In this document: positions 1 to 8,674 of the stretch, one piece after another
Position numbering within the stretch: the stretch's first letter is position 1
How the letters are laid out: each line of letters starts with the position of its first letter
Source: CAVLCC01 sp963624975
Lineage (GTDB): Bacteria > Actinomycetota > Coriobacteriia > Coriobacteriales > CADBOM01
Reading direction: 5' to 3'
Assembly (NCBI GenBank): GCA_963624975.1
Contig: CAVFRF010000014.1
Span: 1-53,061 of the forward strand
Length of the DNA: 53,061 nucleotides
The notes under the pieces: model-generated
The model's database searches: none
Seen by the model: the letters and a program-made list of their open reading frames with translations, nothing else
What the model was told of the DNA's origin: nothing
Translations under genes and position numbers: made by a program

Positions 1-50
1 GCCATCGAAAGTGGCCGGCCCGTTTCTTTTGCAAGCTAGACCGAAACCAG

Positions 51-536
51 GTGGCGACCTTGGAAGACAAGACCAACGTGATGAGGCTGCTAGATGCAGC
101 GGGAGTCGACTACAAGTGGTACACGTTCGACACCGACGGCGCGCCCAGTGGCACCGAAGTGGCCGAGATTTTGGGAGAAGACCCCGACCAGGTGTTCAAG
201 ACGCTCGTGACCGTGGCCAAGAGCGGCGAGCACTACGTGTTCATGGTGCCCGTGGCCGAGTCGCTCGATCTCAAGAAGGCCGCCAAGGCCGTGGGCGAGA
301 AGTCCATCGCCATGATCAAATCCAAGGAGCTGCTGCCCCTCACGGGCTATGTGCACGGCGGCTGCTCGCCCATCGGCATGAAGAAGCCCTTCCGCACCAC
401 CATCGACGAGACGGCCATCTTGTTCGACACGGTGATCTTCTCGGCCGGTCGCATCGGCGCGCAGGTGGAGGTGAACCCCGAGGACCTGTCGCACATGGTG
501 GACCTGCAGTTCGTCGACATAGTGGTGGACAGGTGA
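51..536 (+). CDS. ybaK: YbaK/EbsC-family Cys-tRNA(Pro) deacylase
   Basis: 161 residues, the usual size for this single-domain family, which hydrolyses mischarged Cys-tRNA(Pro) in the cytosol as a translation proofreading factor. The N-terminal KTNVMRLLDAAGVDY, the DPDQVFKTLV segment, the lysine-rich DLKKAAKAVGEK stretch and the GGCSPIGMKK segment match the YbaK/EbsC fold, including the lysine around which the deacylase site is built. The GTG start at 51 gives the typical family N-terminus, but there is no clear ribosome binding site and the reading frame stays open to the left window edge, so a start outside the window cannot be excluded. It converges on the PucR-type gene with a 40 bp gap. 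The family assignment is firm; the exact tRNA specificity (ProX or EbsC class) is inferred. Confidence 0.88.
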   Translation: MATLEDKTNVMRLLDAAGVDYKWYTFDTDGAPSGTEVAEILGEDPDQVFKTLVTVAKSGEHYVFMVPVAESLDLKKAAKAVGEKSIAMIKSKELLPLTGYVHGGCSPIGMKKPFRTTIDETAILFDTVIFSAGRIGAQVEVNPEDLSHMVDLQFVDIVVDR

Positions 537-576
537 GAATTTCAACCACCGATACGGTCCTGCCACGGTTGCCCTT

Positions 577-2016
577 CTACCTCGAAGGCTCACCCGCGGC
601 CAGTCGAAACGACAGCTCCAGCAAGAATCGCTCGTCGGGGTCGTCGAGGCTCACCCCCGTCAGTTCCTCGATGCGTTCGAGCCGGTAGAGCAGCGTGGAC
701 CGGTGTATGAACAGCGTCCGCGCCGTGGCGGTGGCGTTCGAGCCGTGCACCAGGTACGAGGCGAGCGTCTCGAACATATCGGTGTCGTGGGCGGCATCGT
801 ATTCGCGCAGAGTAGCCAGCGCGTCGTGGCTCACGTCGGCAGCGGCCTTCTCGCGCAAAAGCGAAAGCGAGTAGGGGAGCTTGACTTCCTGATAGGTCAC
901 GATCTGCCCCGACCGCACGGCCGCCTGCGCCGCCACTTTGGCTGCATCGCGTTGAGAACCCATCTCCATGATGTTCTTGAACAGGGTGCTGCGCCCTGCG
1001 GCGCATCCGCACATCGTGAGCGTGGCGCGCATGCGCTCCTCCAGCACGTCGAGCGTTGCCTGCGACGCGTTGACGAAGAACAGCAGATCGCCCTCGTACG
1101 ACACGCATACCGATGATATATCCAGGTTGTCAAGGAACCGCTCGACCACATGCTGCGGGTTCATATGCTGCTCCACCTGGCAAATCGCGTAGACGGCCTT
1201 TGCATCGTCTCGCTTCCATCCGAGCGTCGCCAGGCGCCTGTAGGCCGTGGCCTCGTCGTCCAAAATGCCCGAGATGATGTCGGTGAACACCGATGCGCGG
1301 CTCATTCCGCCGTCATCGTTTTGCTGAACTCGAAGCGCCCACTCCAGCTTCTTGGCAAAGGCGTCCTGAAGGTCGAGCTGCGCCTGGGTGTTGAATCCGT
1401 CGAACGAGAAGGTGATGAGCCAGCCCTCGTGCTCGTCGTCCACGAACAGGTTGCTGATGGTGGAAGCGGTTCCCAGCTCGGGTATGTCTATGACATACGA
1501 TTTGCGGTTGCGCGAACGCACTCCCTCCATCGCGTTGATGCGCATGATCACGGGCAAAGGCATCGAACGGGTTTCGAGAGCCGCTGCGCTGTTGGCGTTC
1601 GCTGTAACGATTGCGGGGTCGCCGCCAGTTTCGCGAATGTAGAACGTGGCATCGGCCAGCACGTGGAATCGACCCGTCTCGCGCGCTCCCAGCTCCAGCA
1701 GGTCGTGCAGGCTGCCGCCGGATTGAATCGTATCCATCAGCTTCGCGTCCCACTCGTTGTAGTGGTCGAAGGCATCGAGCAGAGTGTTGAGCACGGTGTC
1801 GATGTCGTCGGTGTCGAGCAGGATGATGTCGTTGTCGTTGGTGCACATCACGTATCCCGACGCGTCGCGGTCGACGTAGGCCGTGGTGCGCGAGAACTCG
1901 CGTGCATCGGCCAGCAACCGTGCATTGCGAAGGATGCGCTGCCCGCTCTTGATAGCTATCGAACGTGGGTGAAAGATGCGCAGCTGGTCTGCAAGGTTCC
2001 ACATGCTCAGTTTCAT
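577..2016 (-). CDS. PucR-family transcriptional regulator
   Basis: 479 residues. The C-terminal ~60 residues form the PucR-type helix-turn-helix (TARTLFIHRSTLLYRLERIE, then a LSLDDPDERF-like turn), the signature of PucR/CdaR-type activators. The preceding region resembles the GGDEF-like domain of this family, and the N-terminal half is a probable ligand-sensing region without a recognisable motif. The start is supported by AGGAAGCCT immediately before the ATG. It is transcribed divergently from the URO-D-family gene at 2211, so regulation of that neighbour is a reasonable inference. Family members respond to purine catabolites, sugars or aromatic substrates; the ligand here is unknown. Confidence 0.85.
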   Translation of the reverse strand: MKLSMWNLADQLRIFHPRSIAIKSGQRILRNARLLADAREFSRTTAYVDRDASGYVMCTNDNDIILLDTDDIDTVLNTLLDAFDHYNEWDAKLMDTIQSGGSLHDLLELGARETGRFHVLADATFYIRETGGDPAIVTANANSAAALETRSMPLPVIMRINAMEGVRSRNRKSYVIDIPELGTASTISNLFVDDEHEGWLITFSFDGFNTQAQLDLQDAFAKKLEWALRVQQNDDGGMSRASVFTDIISGILDDEATAYRRLATLGWKRDDAKAVYAICQVEQHMNPQHVVERFLDNLDISSVCVSYEGDLLFFVNASQATLDVLEERMRATLTMCGCAAGRSTLFKNIMEMGSQRDAAKVAAQAAVRSGQIVTYQEVKLPYSLSLLREKAAADVSHDALATLREYDAAHDTDMFETLASYLVHGSNATATARTLFIHRSTLLYRLERIEELTGVSLDDPDERFLLELSFRLAAGEPSR

Positions 2017-2210
2017 AGGCTTCCTACACTTTGTATGAAGGGTCTGTTAAATTCCCGCATGCAAATTGTAACATCTTCTGATTTGCTGCCATCGCCAAAG
2101 CCGTATGGTTAGCTCAAGGACAGGGGAACAAGCCCCGACAAGAGGGAGGACTCAGCAAACTCGGCAAGTCCGGCAAGCCCCGCAAACCCTCACGACGAAA
2201 GGAGCCAAAC
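2017..2210. promoter_or_regulatory. divergent intergenic region between pucR-like and URO-D-like genes
   Basis: 194 bp separating two divergent starts, with an AT-richer centre around 2045-2095. It must hold both promoters and probably the PucR-type operator, but I could not fix -35/-10 boxes with confidence. The final part carries a GAAAGGAGCC ribosome binding site for the gene at 2211 and several short G-C-A-A-G-C-C-like repeats. Confidence 0.4.
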
Positions 2211-3326
2211 ATGGCAGCGCTCACATCTATGGAGAAGTATCGCAAGGCAGTTAGTCTCGAACCGTTTAACGACCGCACCGAGATTCCGGTGTTCCCGATC
2301 ATGATTACCAGCCTCACCTCGCTTGCCGGCATGAAGCAGGTCGAGGCGTTCAACAGCGTGGACAAGTGGCTGGAGGCCGCCGAGATCACCTTCAACAAGA
2401 TCGGTTGGCCCGATGCCATGGCAGTAGCGTATCCCAAGGCCACCGTGTTCAACATGTTCCTGCCCGCCTATGTGCCCGGACGCGAGCTGGATGACGATGC
2501 CCTCTACCAGTTCATCGAGACGCCCTACTTCGACGATCCCAGCGAGTACGAGCGCATCAAGCAGATGGGTTGGGATGCCTGGTTTGCCAAGCACACCATG
2601 GATGTGCAGACCCCGCCCCTAACCGACCCTGCGCAGCTCGGAGCGTGCTGGGAGCACATCGGCCAGGTTTTCGCCAAGGCGTTCGGCTTCGTCTACGGGC
2701 ACGGCATGGTGCCGTGGTTCAACAATGCCACCTATCCCATCTTCGACTCGCTGTCGATGTTCCGCAGCATGGAGGCGTTCGTATACGACCTCGTTGACGA
2801 TCCGGATCCCATCATGGACGTCGTCAACACCTTCACCCCGGGCGAGACCGCCCGCATTATCGAGCAGACCAAGGCTCAGAACGGCTGGACGGTAAACCTG
2901 TTCGCAATGCGCAGCTCGGCCACGTTCCTCTCGCCCGCGATGTTCGAGGAGTACGCTTGGCCGTCGATGAAGTACATGATCGAGGAATTCCACAAGGCGG
3001 GATTGCACAGCATCATCCACGCTGACGGTAATTGGCTGCCGATGCTCGAGTACTTCACGCAGCTGCCCAAGGGCTGCATGCACATCGAGCTGGACGGTGC
3101 CACCGATATGCAGAAGGCATACGACATACTTGGCGGCTGGCAGTGCATTCAGGGCGACGTGCCTGCGGCGATGCTGGCATACTCCACGCCCGACGACGTG
3201 AGCGAGTACTGCGAGAAGCTCATCGAGATGGGCATGAAGGGCGGCTTCATCCTGGGCAGCGGCTGCGAGGTGCCCATGAACGCCAAGCCCGAGTGCGTGG
3301 CCGCGATGATAGCGAGCGTGCGCTAG
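2211..3326 (+). CDS. uroporphyrinogen decarboxylase (URO-D) family protein, probable corrinoid/methyl-transfer type
   Basis: 371 residues with the URO-D TIM-barrel pattern: FPIMITSLTSLAGM near the N-terminus, the central HADGNWLPMLEYF segment, and the terminal GGFILGSGCEVPMNAKPE. The last segment, with its cysteine after GSG, is typical of the MtaA/CmuA methyltransferase branch rather than of HemE. Haem-type HemE features (the N-terminal RQAGRY substrate motif) are absent, so I do not call this hemE. In the MtaA/CmuA branch the protein moves methyl groups between a corrinoid protein and a thiol; no corrinoid protein gene is in this window, so substrate and partner are unknown. Strong ribosome binding site GAAAGGAGCC. 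The divergent PucR-type gene is the likely regulator, and a strong terminator follows. Confidence 0.82.
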   Translation: MAALTSMEKYRKAVSLEPFNDRTEIPVFPIMITSLTSLAGMKQVEAFNSVDKWLEAAEITFNKIGWPDAMAVAYPKATVFNMFLPAYVPGRELDDDALYQFIETPYFDDPSEYERIKQMGWDAWFAKHTMDVQTPPLTDPAQLGACWEHIGQVFAKAFGFVYGHGMVPWFNNATYPIFDSLSMFRSMEAFVYDLVDDPDPIMDVVNTFTPGETARIIEQTKAQNGWTVNLFAMRSSATFLSPAMFEEYAWPSMKYMIEEFHKAGLHSIIHADGNWLPMLEYFTQLPKGCMHIELDGATDMQKAYDILGGWQCIQGDVPAAMLAYSTPDDVSEYCEKLIEMGMKGGFILGSGCEVPMNAKPECVAAMIASVR

Positions 3327-3327
3327 C

Positions 3328-3372
3328 CCGGCGAGCTGCCGCGGCGAGTGTCCGGCGAGCTGCCGCGGCGAG
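3328..3372. repeat. two-copy 21 bp tandem repeat after the URO-D-like gene
   Basis: The 21 bp unit starting CCGGCGAGCTGCC occurs at 3328-3348 and again at 3352-3372, separated by 3 bp. It starts directly after the stop codon and precedes the terminator. Likely a local duplication; no function evident. Confidence 0.7.
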
Positions 3373-3399
3373 CCGCAAACATGATGCAGGTAGAGAGTG

Positions 3400-3440
3400 G
3401 CTGCCCCGCGAGTCATGGCGCTTCGCGGGGCAGCTTTTTT
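3400..3440 (+). terminator. intrinsic terminator of the URO-D-family gene
   Basis: A perfect 12 bp stem, GCTGCCCCGCGA (3400-3411) pairing with 3423-3434, with an 11 nt loop and six T residues at 3435-3440. Confidence 0.9.
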
Positions 3441-3508
3441 GCGATTGCCGAATGCTGCCGGTCGAGGCTACGCCGTGGGGTACACGCGGCCGCCGCCGCA
3501 TCTCGTGG

Positions 3509-4456
3509 CTACTCGGCGGACTCCAGCTCTCGCAGCGCTTTCAGGCGGTCCAGCTCCATGTCGTCCACTATGGTCTTGAGGGCGCCCGGCAGGCACGTGG
3601 CCCTGAAGGGCGTTTGCGCGTCGGCCACCTCGCCGTCGAACTGGATGCGCAGCGGCGGGTTGCACGACACCTCGATCTGCTTGCCGGCGTAGATCTCGAG
3701 CACGTCGGAGCGCGAAGGATGCTGTCCCCGCTTGTCGCGCAGCGCCGCCAGGAGCGCGGGCATGAGCGCCAGCTTGTTCTCGGGCTTGATGATCACGACC
3801 TCCAGCAGGCCGTCCTGCGCGTCGTTCACGTGCGTGACCGAGAGGTCGGGCGCGATCTTGGCGAAGTTGACCAGCAGCACGCCCACGCCCGAGGTGTGCA
3901 CCTTCTTGCCGTCGATTACCAGCGTGATCTTGGACTTCTGGAGCTTCTTGCCCACGAGCGCCGACACATAGTAGGCGCTCTGGCCCAGCACGCCCTTGAG
4001 GTCGTTGGCCGTTTCCATGATCATGGCGTCGAACCCGGCGCCCGCGATGATCGAGAAGCCCTCGTCGTGCTGGCGACCCTCGGAGTCCGCGAACGAGATC
4101 TCGCCCAGGTCGTAATACTCGACGTTGCCCGCTCTCACCATGTCGGCCAGAGCGCGCGGCTCCTCGGGCGCGCTGAGGTTCATGTTGAGCAGGTTGCCCG
4201 TGCCCGACGGAAACGGCACCACGGGCACCCCGCGGTAGCGCATCTCGTAGCAGATCGAGGTGACGGTGCCATCGCCGCCAGACGCCACCACCACGTCGAA
4301 GCTCTCGGCATCGTGCAGCAGCTCGCCCGTCGTCTTGCCGGCGCCGATGTTGCGAATCACGGCTTCGTCGCCGTCGTCGCACACGATGCGCAGGAAGTCG
4401 TAGATGGAGTTGTCGCCGCGTCCCGAGCTTTTGTTGTTTATAACCAGTAGCCTCAT
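3509..4456 (-). CDS. diacylglycerol kinase-family (YegS/BmrU-like) lipid kinase
   Basis: 315 residues, usual for the family. The nucleotide-binding loop ASGGDGTVT is present near residue 60, followed by the PFPSGTGNLL segment that completes the DAGK catalytic domain. The N-terminal LLVINNKSSG strand is the standard first strand, and the C-terminal half carries the beta-sandwich of YegS-like proteins (ISFADSEG and IQFDGEVAD segments). It should phosphorylate a lipid, possibly diacylglycerol, at the inner membrane face; the real substrate cannot be read from sequence. The start has an AGGAGGATATC ribosome binding site. It is divergent from the RNase D gene with a gap of about 60 bp. Confidence 0.88.
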   Translation of the reverse strand: MRLLVINNKSSGRGDNSIYDFLRIVCDDGDEAVIRNIGAGKTTGELLHDAESFDVVVASGGDGTVTSICYEMRYRGVPVVPFPSGTGNLLNMNLSAPEEPRALADMVRAGNVEYYDLGEISFADSEGRQHDEGFSIIAGAGFDAMIMETANDLKGVLGQSAYYVSALVGKKLQKSKITLVIDGKKVHTSGVGVLLVNFAKIAPDLSVTHVNDAQDGLLEVVIIKPENKLALMPALLAALRDKRGQHPSRSDVLEIYAGKQIEVSCNPPLRIQFDGEVADAQTPFRATCLPGALKTIVDDMELDRLKALRELESAE

Positions 4457-4518
4457 TAAGATATCCTCCTAGTTAGCTAAGATGGTAGCACTTAACCTTT
4501 TACACGGAGATGTTGCGA

Positions 4519-5661
4519 GTGCTAATTACAACCCAAGAAGATTTCGACAAGATGCTCTCGAGCATCGCGGGGTGCCGCGCCCTGGCCATCGATACCGAGT
4601 TCATGCGCGATAGCACCTACTACCCCAAGCTCTGCCTGCTGCAGCTGGCCACCGACGACGAGGAGTACATCGTCGACCCGCTCAAGGTTCCCACGATCCG
4701 CCGCTTCGGCGACATTCTCACCGACTCCAGAACGGTCAAGATCTTTCACGCGGGCAGCCAGGACCGCGAGATCCTGTTCAACGCATGCGGCGTGGTGGCC
4801 ACGCCGGTGTTCGACACGCAGGTGGCCGCGCCCCTGCTGGGGCTGCCGCAGCACGCCGGCTATGCGTCGGTGGTCAACGTGTTCTGCGACGTGAAGCTCA
4901 AGAAGTCCGACACCCTTACCGACTGGACGGTGCGCCCGCTCACCCACAGCCAGATCGAGTACTCGCTGGAAGACGTGCGCTACCTCATCCCCATGTACGA
5001 CATCATGTGCGAGAAGCTGGAGCGCGCCGGCCGTCTGCACTGGCTGGATGCCGACTTCGAGAAGATGCAGGACCCGCACCAGTTCGACAGGCACGACTCC
5101 GAGCTGTGGCACAAGGTCAAGAAGGTAAACGCCCTGCCGCGCCGCCAGCTCGCGCACGCGTCGGACCTGGCCATATGGCGCGAGAACATCGCCCGCAAGC
5201 GCGACATTCCGCGCAGGTGGGTGCTTTCCGATGAGCTTTTGATAGAGATATGCAAACGCGAGCCCAAGACCCCGGAAGAGTTGTTTAAGATTCGAGGTGC
5301 GCGCGAAAAGCTCTCGCAGGGCATGGCCAAGGACGTGCTGCGGCTCATCAAGACGGGCAGCGAGGGCGACCCTTCGGCGTGGCCGCAGTCGAGTTCGGGG
5401 CACAGGTCGTCTCCGGGATCCGATGCCGTGGCCGACGTGCTGATGGGCATCGTGAGGGCGCGCGCCCGCGAGAACCACGTGGCGCCGCAGGTGCTGGCCG
5501 TTCACGACGACCTTATGAAGCTGGCCGGCGGCTCGCGCGACGGGCTGGAACTCTTGGAAGGCTGGCGCTACGAGCTGGTGGGACGCGAGCTGGTGAACTT
5601 CCTCGATGGCGAGGAGAGCGTGAGGATGGTAAACGGGAAGCTGGAAGTGGGCCCCCAGTAG
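4519..5661 (+). CDS. rnd: ribonuclease D
   Basis: About 380 residues. The N-terminal DEDD 3'-5' exonuclease domain shows Exo I (LAIDTEFMRDSTYYPKL), Exo II (IFHAGSQDREIL) and Exo III (SLEDVRYLIPMYD). One HRDC domain follows (ELLIEICKREPKTPEELFKI), and a weaker second one may lie at the C-terminus. It processes tRNA 3' ends and other stable RNAs in the cytosol. An upstream ATG exists at 4510, but the GGAG at 4506-4509 abuts it. The GTG at 4519 has a 9 nt spacing, so I prefer it; the difference is three residues. Downstream genes on the same strand follow closely. Confidence 0.9.
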   Translation: MLITTQEDFDKMLSSIAGCRALAIDTEFMRDSTYYPKLCLLQLATDDEEYIVDPLKVPTIRRFGDILTDSRTVKIFHAGSQDREILFNACGVVATPVFDTQVAAPLLGLPQHAGYASVVNVFCDVKLKKSDTLTDWTVRPLTHSQIEYSLEDVRYLIPMYDIMCEKLERAGRLHWLDADFEKMQDPHQFDRHDSELWHKVKKVNALPRRQLAHASDLAIWRENIARKRDIPRRWVLSDELLIEICKREPKTPEELFKIRGAREKLSQGMAKDVLRLIKTGSEGDPSAWPQSSSGHRSSPGSDAVADVLMGIVRARARENHVAPQVLAVHDDLMKLAGGSRDGLELLEGWRYELVGRELVNFLDGEESVRMVNGKLEVGPQ

Positions 5662-5739
5662 CGGCGCAGCTTGCGCGGCATGGTGGGCGAGCACCCGCCT
5701 CTGCGGCTTCCGCGAAAAATTCGAAAGGAACGCATTTAC

Positions 5740-6405
5740 ATGAGCTACTTGTCTCTGATCATAGTGACCCTGATCCTGGGAGTTGGGTCGCAGGCCCTCA
5801 TCAACGGCGCCTACAAGAAGTGGGGCAAGGTGCCCGCGGCATGCGGCCTCACCGGCGCGCAGGCGGCCCGCAGGATGCTTGACGCCAACGGCCTGCAGCA
5901 TGTGGGCATCTCGCGCATCGCCGGCGAGCTTACCGACAACTTCGATCCCAGATCCAACGTGCTCAACCTCTCGCAGAGCACCTACGACAAGACTTCGGTG
6001 GCGGCCATCGCCATCGCCTGCCACGAGGCCGGGCATGCCATCCAGCATTCGATTGGCTACAAACCCATACAGATCCGATCTGCAATCGTGCCGGCGGCGC
6101 AGTTCGCGTCCAACGCGTGGATCTTTATCCTGATCGCCGGGATCTTCCTCAACATGATGTCGCTGGTGTGGGTGGCCGTGGCGCTCTACGTGTGCGTGGT
6201 GGTGTTCCAGGTGGTCACGCTTCCGGTGGAGTTCAACGCGTCGTCCAGGGCGCTGGCCACGATTCGCGCCACGCTGCCCCTGCCCGACGAGCAGGACGCA
6301 GGCTGCGCCAAGGTGCTTCGCGCCGCCGCCTTCACCTATGTGGCGGCTGCTCTGGCATCGCTGCTGCAGCTGCTGTACTACCTCGGAATGGCGAGCGATA
6401 GATGA
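5740..6405 (+). CDS. YugP-like neutral zinc metallopeptidase, membrane-bound
   Basis: 221 residues. An N-terminal membrane segment (MSYLSLIIVTLILGVGSQAL) is followed by the zinc motif CHEAGHAIQH (HExxH). The segment after the two central hydrophobic helices, VTLPVEFNASSRA, contains the conserved glutamate that serves as third zinc ligand in this family. A last hydrophobic helix lies near the C-terminus. The ATG at 5740 is chosen because AAAGGAA lies 7-8 nt upstream and it begins exactly at the signal-anchor; an upstream in-frame ATG would add 23 unrelated residues. The gene's TGA overlaps the ATG of xseA (ATGA), so the two are translationally coupled. The physiological substrate is unknown. 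Confidence 0.85.
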   Translation: MSYLSLIIVTLILGVGSQALINGAYKKWGKVPAACGLTGAQAARRMLDANGLQHVGISRIAGELTDNFDPRSNVLNLSQSTYDKTSVAAIAIACHEAGHAIQHSIGYKPIQIRSAIVPAAQFASNAWIFILIAGIFLNMMSLVWVAVALYVCVVVFQVVTLPVEFNASSRALATIRATLPLPDEQDAGCAKVLRAAAFTYVAAALASLLQLLYYLGMASDR

Positions 6406-7823
6406 TTGCCGGCGACGGGTGCGGTGCCGGCGCGACCGATGGGGTCGCTGCTGGCCGAGAGCGTGCCGACGGCCAGGCACCGCTCAGCGTCTCGCAGGCC
6501 CTGCAGGTTGCCAAGGGCAGGCTCGAGGGCGTGCGCCTGGTGGTGGAGGGCGAGGTGTCGGAGCTTTCCGACAAGCCCGGCTACAAGGCGGTCTACTTTA
6601 CCCTGGCCGACAAAGACGGCGCGCTGCCGTGCCTTATCTGGAAGAACGATTTTGCACGCGCGGGCATAGTGCTGCGCCGCGGGATGCTGGTACAGGTTTC
6701 GGGCAACTTCTCGCTCTACGCGGCGAAGGGGCGCATGAACTTCGTGGCGCGCAGCATTCGCCCGGCAGGCGAGGGCGCCCTGCGCATGCAGGTGGCGATG
6801 CTGGCCAAGAAGCTGCAGGCCGAGGGCCTTATGGACCCGTCGCGCAAGAAGGCGCTCCCCAAGTTCATGCAGAAGATCGCGGTGGTCACGTCGCCGCGAG
6901 GCAAGGCCGTGCACGACGTGCTGCGCACGCTGAGGCGGCGCGCCCCGCAGGTCGAGGTGTGCGTATGCGGCGTGCCCGTGGAAGGCGCGGATGCTCCCGA
7001 CCACATCTGCGAGGGGCTTCGCGTGGCCGACGCGTCGGATTGCGAGGCCATCTTGCTGGTGCGCGGCGGCGGATCCTACGAGGACCTCATGCCCTTCAAC
7101 GACGAGAAGGTCGCGCGCACGGTGGCCGCGTGCGCCAAACCGGTGATCACCGGCATCGGGCACGAGCCCGACAACTCGATCGCCGACATGGTGGGCGACC
7201 TGCGGTGCTCGACCCCAACGGCGGCCGCGGAGGCTGCAACTACCGAGATCGGGCAGCTCGCCGACGCCTTCGTGCGTGCCGAGGGCCGCATATCGAAGGC
7301 GCTTGCTGCCGAGCTTTCGAGCCGCGGCCAGCACCTGGCGCAGCTGGCTTCGCGACCGGTGTTCCGCGACCCCAACTACGTGCTCGCGGCTTTCGCCCTC
7401 AGGCTCGACTCCGATGGCGAGAAGCTCGCGAAGTCGATTCCCAACGCGGTGGCGGCCAACAAGGCGGCCATCGAGCGCTGCGCGGCAACGCTTGCGGGCG
7501 CGGCGCCGCGGGTCTGCGGGCCTTCGCGCAGCGATCTGGACGCGTCGCAGGCTAGGCTGACCAGCGCCGGCGCGCACCTTCTGGACGACCCGCGCCGGCA
7601 GATGGCCGTGGCGGCCGCTCGGCTCGAGGGGCTTTCGCCGCTCGCGGTGCTGGGCCGCGGCTACGCGATCGCATACGGCGACGACGGGCACGTTCTCGCG
7701 CACGCGGCAGATGCGCATGCGGGCGACGGCATGGAGATAATGATGCAAGACGGCAAGATTGCCTGCACGGTGCAAAGCGTGCAGCTCGATCAGGATGGAG
7801 GCAAGCATGGCGGAGCACAATAG
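6402..7823 (+). CDS. xseA: exodeoxyribonuclease VII large subunit
   Basis: 473 residues, near the normal length. The N-terminal OB-fold (LSVSQALQVAKGRLEG, VEGEVSELSDKPGYKAVYF) is followed by the catalytic core with VVTSPRGKAVHDVL, LLVRGGGSYEDLMPFND and the signature ITGIGHEPDNSIADMV...STPTAAAEAA. A helical region then leads to the conserved SPLAVLGRGYAI tail. With XseB it degrades single-stranded DNA from both ends during mismatch repair and damage processing. The start overlaps the YugP stop by ATGA; its 3' end overlaps xseB by 17 bp. The middle contains some unusually alanine-rich sequence, consistent with high-GC drift. Confidence 0.95.
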   Translation: MIAGDGCGAGATDGVAAGRERADGQAPLSVSQALQVAKGRLEGVRLVVEGEVSELSDKPGYKAVYFTLADKDGALPCLIWKNDFARAGIVLRRGMLVQVSGNFSLYAAKGRMNFVARSIRPAGEGALRMQVAMLAKKLQAEGLMDPSRKKALPKFMQKIAVVTSPRGKAVHDVLRTLRRRAPQVEVCVCGVPVEGADAPDHICEGLRVADASDCEAILLVRGGGSYEDLMPFNDEKVARTVAACAKPVITGIGHEPDNSIADMVGDLRCSTPTAAAEAATTEIGQLADAFVRAEGRISKALAAELSSRGQHLAQLASRPVFRDPNYVLAAFALRLDSDGEKLAKSIPNAVAANKAAIERCAATLAGAAPRVCGPSRSDLDASQARLTSAGAHLLDDPRRQMAVAAARLEGLSPLAVLGRGYAIAYGDDGHVLAHAADAHAGDGMEIMMQDGKIACTVQSVQLDQDGGKHGGAQ

Positions 7824-8082
7824 CCAGCAGGAGGGGGCTGCCGCGGCGGTCGACCCTGCGACCGTGACCTTTAGGGAGGGCATCGGCGAGCTGGAGGGCA
7901 TCATCCACGACCTGGAGGGCGGCCAGCTCGAGCTGGAGGACAGCCTTCTCAAGTACGAGCGCGGCGTGAGCCTGCTGCGTGCGCTCCAGACCAAGATCGC
8001 CGAGGCCGAGCAGAAGGTCACCGTGCTCTTGGGCGAGATAGAGCCCGAATCGACCGACGACGTCGACACCCAGCTGAGCTAG
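7807..8082 (+). CDS. xseB: exodeoxyribonuclease VII small subunit
   Basis: 91 residues from the ATG at 7807, preceded at about 5 nt by GGAGG. The signature region TFREGIGELEGIIHDLEGGQ, followed by LELEDSLLKYERGVSLL, is the standard XseB helical hairpin that packs on XseA. A short N-terminal tail rich in Q, G and A precedes it and an acidic tail follows. An ATG at 7795 would add four residues but loses the ribosome binding site. It overlaps the end of xseA, as is usual for this pair. Confidence 0.92.
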   Translation: MAEHNSQQEGAAAAVDPATVTFREGIGELEGIIHDLEGGQLELEDSLLKYERGVSLLRALQTKIAEAEQKVTVLLGEIEPESTDDVDTQLS

Positions 8083-8113
8083 CGGGCAGGAATAACCACA
8101 CGAAGGAGGACAA

Positions 8114-8455
8114 ATGGCAACGCAAGACGACTGCATCTTCTGCAAGCTCGCCAATGGCGAGATTCCCACCGACATGGTGATGGAGACCGAGAGGGTCGCG
8201 GTGTTCAAAGACGCCAACCCGCAGTTCCCGGTGCACGTGCTGGTGGTGCCCAAGGAGCACTACGCGAGCCTCAACGACGGCGTGCCCGCCGCAACCCTGG
8301 GCGAGCTGATGGACATGGTTCCGAGGGTGGCCCTCAAGATGGGCATCTACGATTCGGGATACAGGACCATCATCAACACCGGCGACGATGCCAACCAGAC
8401 GGTCAAGCACCTGCACATCCACGTGGTGGGCGGCGAGAAGATGACGGGCTTCTAA
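8114..8455 (+). CDS. HIT-family nucleotide hydrolase (HinT-like)
   Basis: 113 residues, a complete single HIT domain. It has the N-terminal zinc-type CIFCKLANGEIP, the FPVHVLVVPKEHY strand, and the histidine triad HLHIHVVGG near the C-terminus. HinT-type proteins hydrolyse AMP-lysine and other nucleoside phosphoramidates and act in the cytosol. A very strong AAGGAGG lies 6 nt before the ATG. It is 31 bp after xseB and probably in the same transcript. The substrate in vivo is not known from sequence. Confidence 0.9.
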   Translation: MATQDDCIFCKLANGEIPTDMVMETERVAVFKDANPQFPVHVLVVPKEHYASLNDGVPAATLGELMDMVPRVALKMGIYDSGYRTIINTGDDANQTVKHLHIHVVGGEKMTGF

Positions 8456-8522
8456 GGAGGCAGCAGCGCATGGGTCGCCAGCAGCTGGCGGCTCCGCAAC
8501 CGCTGCCGGCACGGCAAACGAC

Positions 8523-8582
8523 CCCCAAATGAGTGCAATCGGGATTCGCGTGCATTGATTCGCCCGATTTGGGGAGTATCAT
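8523..8582 (+). promoter_or_regulatory. pta promoter with overlapping palindromic operator
   Basis: TTGATT (8555-8560), a 16 bp spacer and TATCAT (8577-8582) form a good sigma-A-type promoter about 90 bp upstream of pta. A palindrome, CCCCAAAT (8523-8530) and ATTTGGGG (8567-8574), straddles the -35 box, with an inner ATCGGG/CCCGAT pair. A repressor or activator site is inferred. Confidence 0.6.
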
Positions 8583-8674
8583 CTTTGCTGGTGCTCGGCA
8601 TCTAGAGGCTGGGCGTGCAAAGTGGAGTGCGCAACCAGCGCTCGACAAGGCAATTCGAAGATGAAAGGTCTGAT

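Noticed and set aside
1..50. End of an upstream gene
   Set aside because: Frame 1 stops at 37-39, but fewer than 13 codons are visible, which is too little to support a call.
2211..3326. hemE (true uroporphyrinogen decarboxylase)
   Set aside because: The N-terminal RQAGRY-type motif is missing and the C-terminus is of the MtaA/CmuA type.
4522..6480. A 652-codon open frame on the minus strand opposite RNase D and the YugP-like gene
   Set aside because: Its translation is rich in His, Arg, Gly and Val with no domain, typical of the antisense of high-GC genes; the plus-strand genes carry clear motifs.
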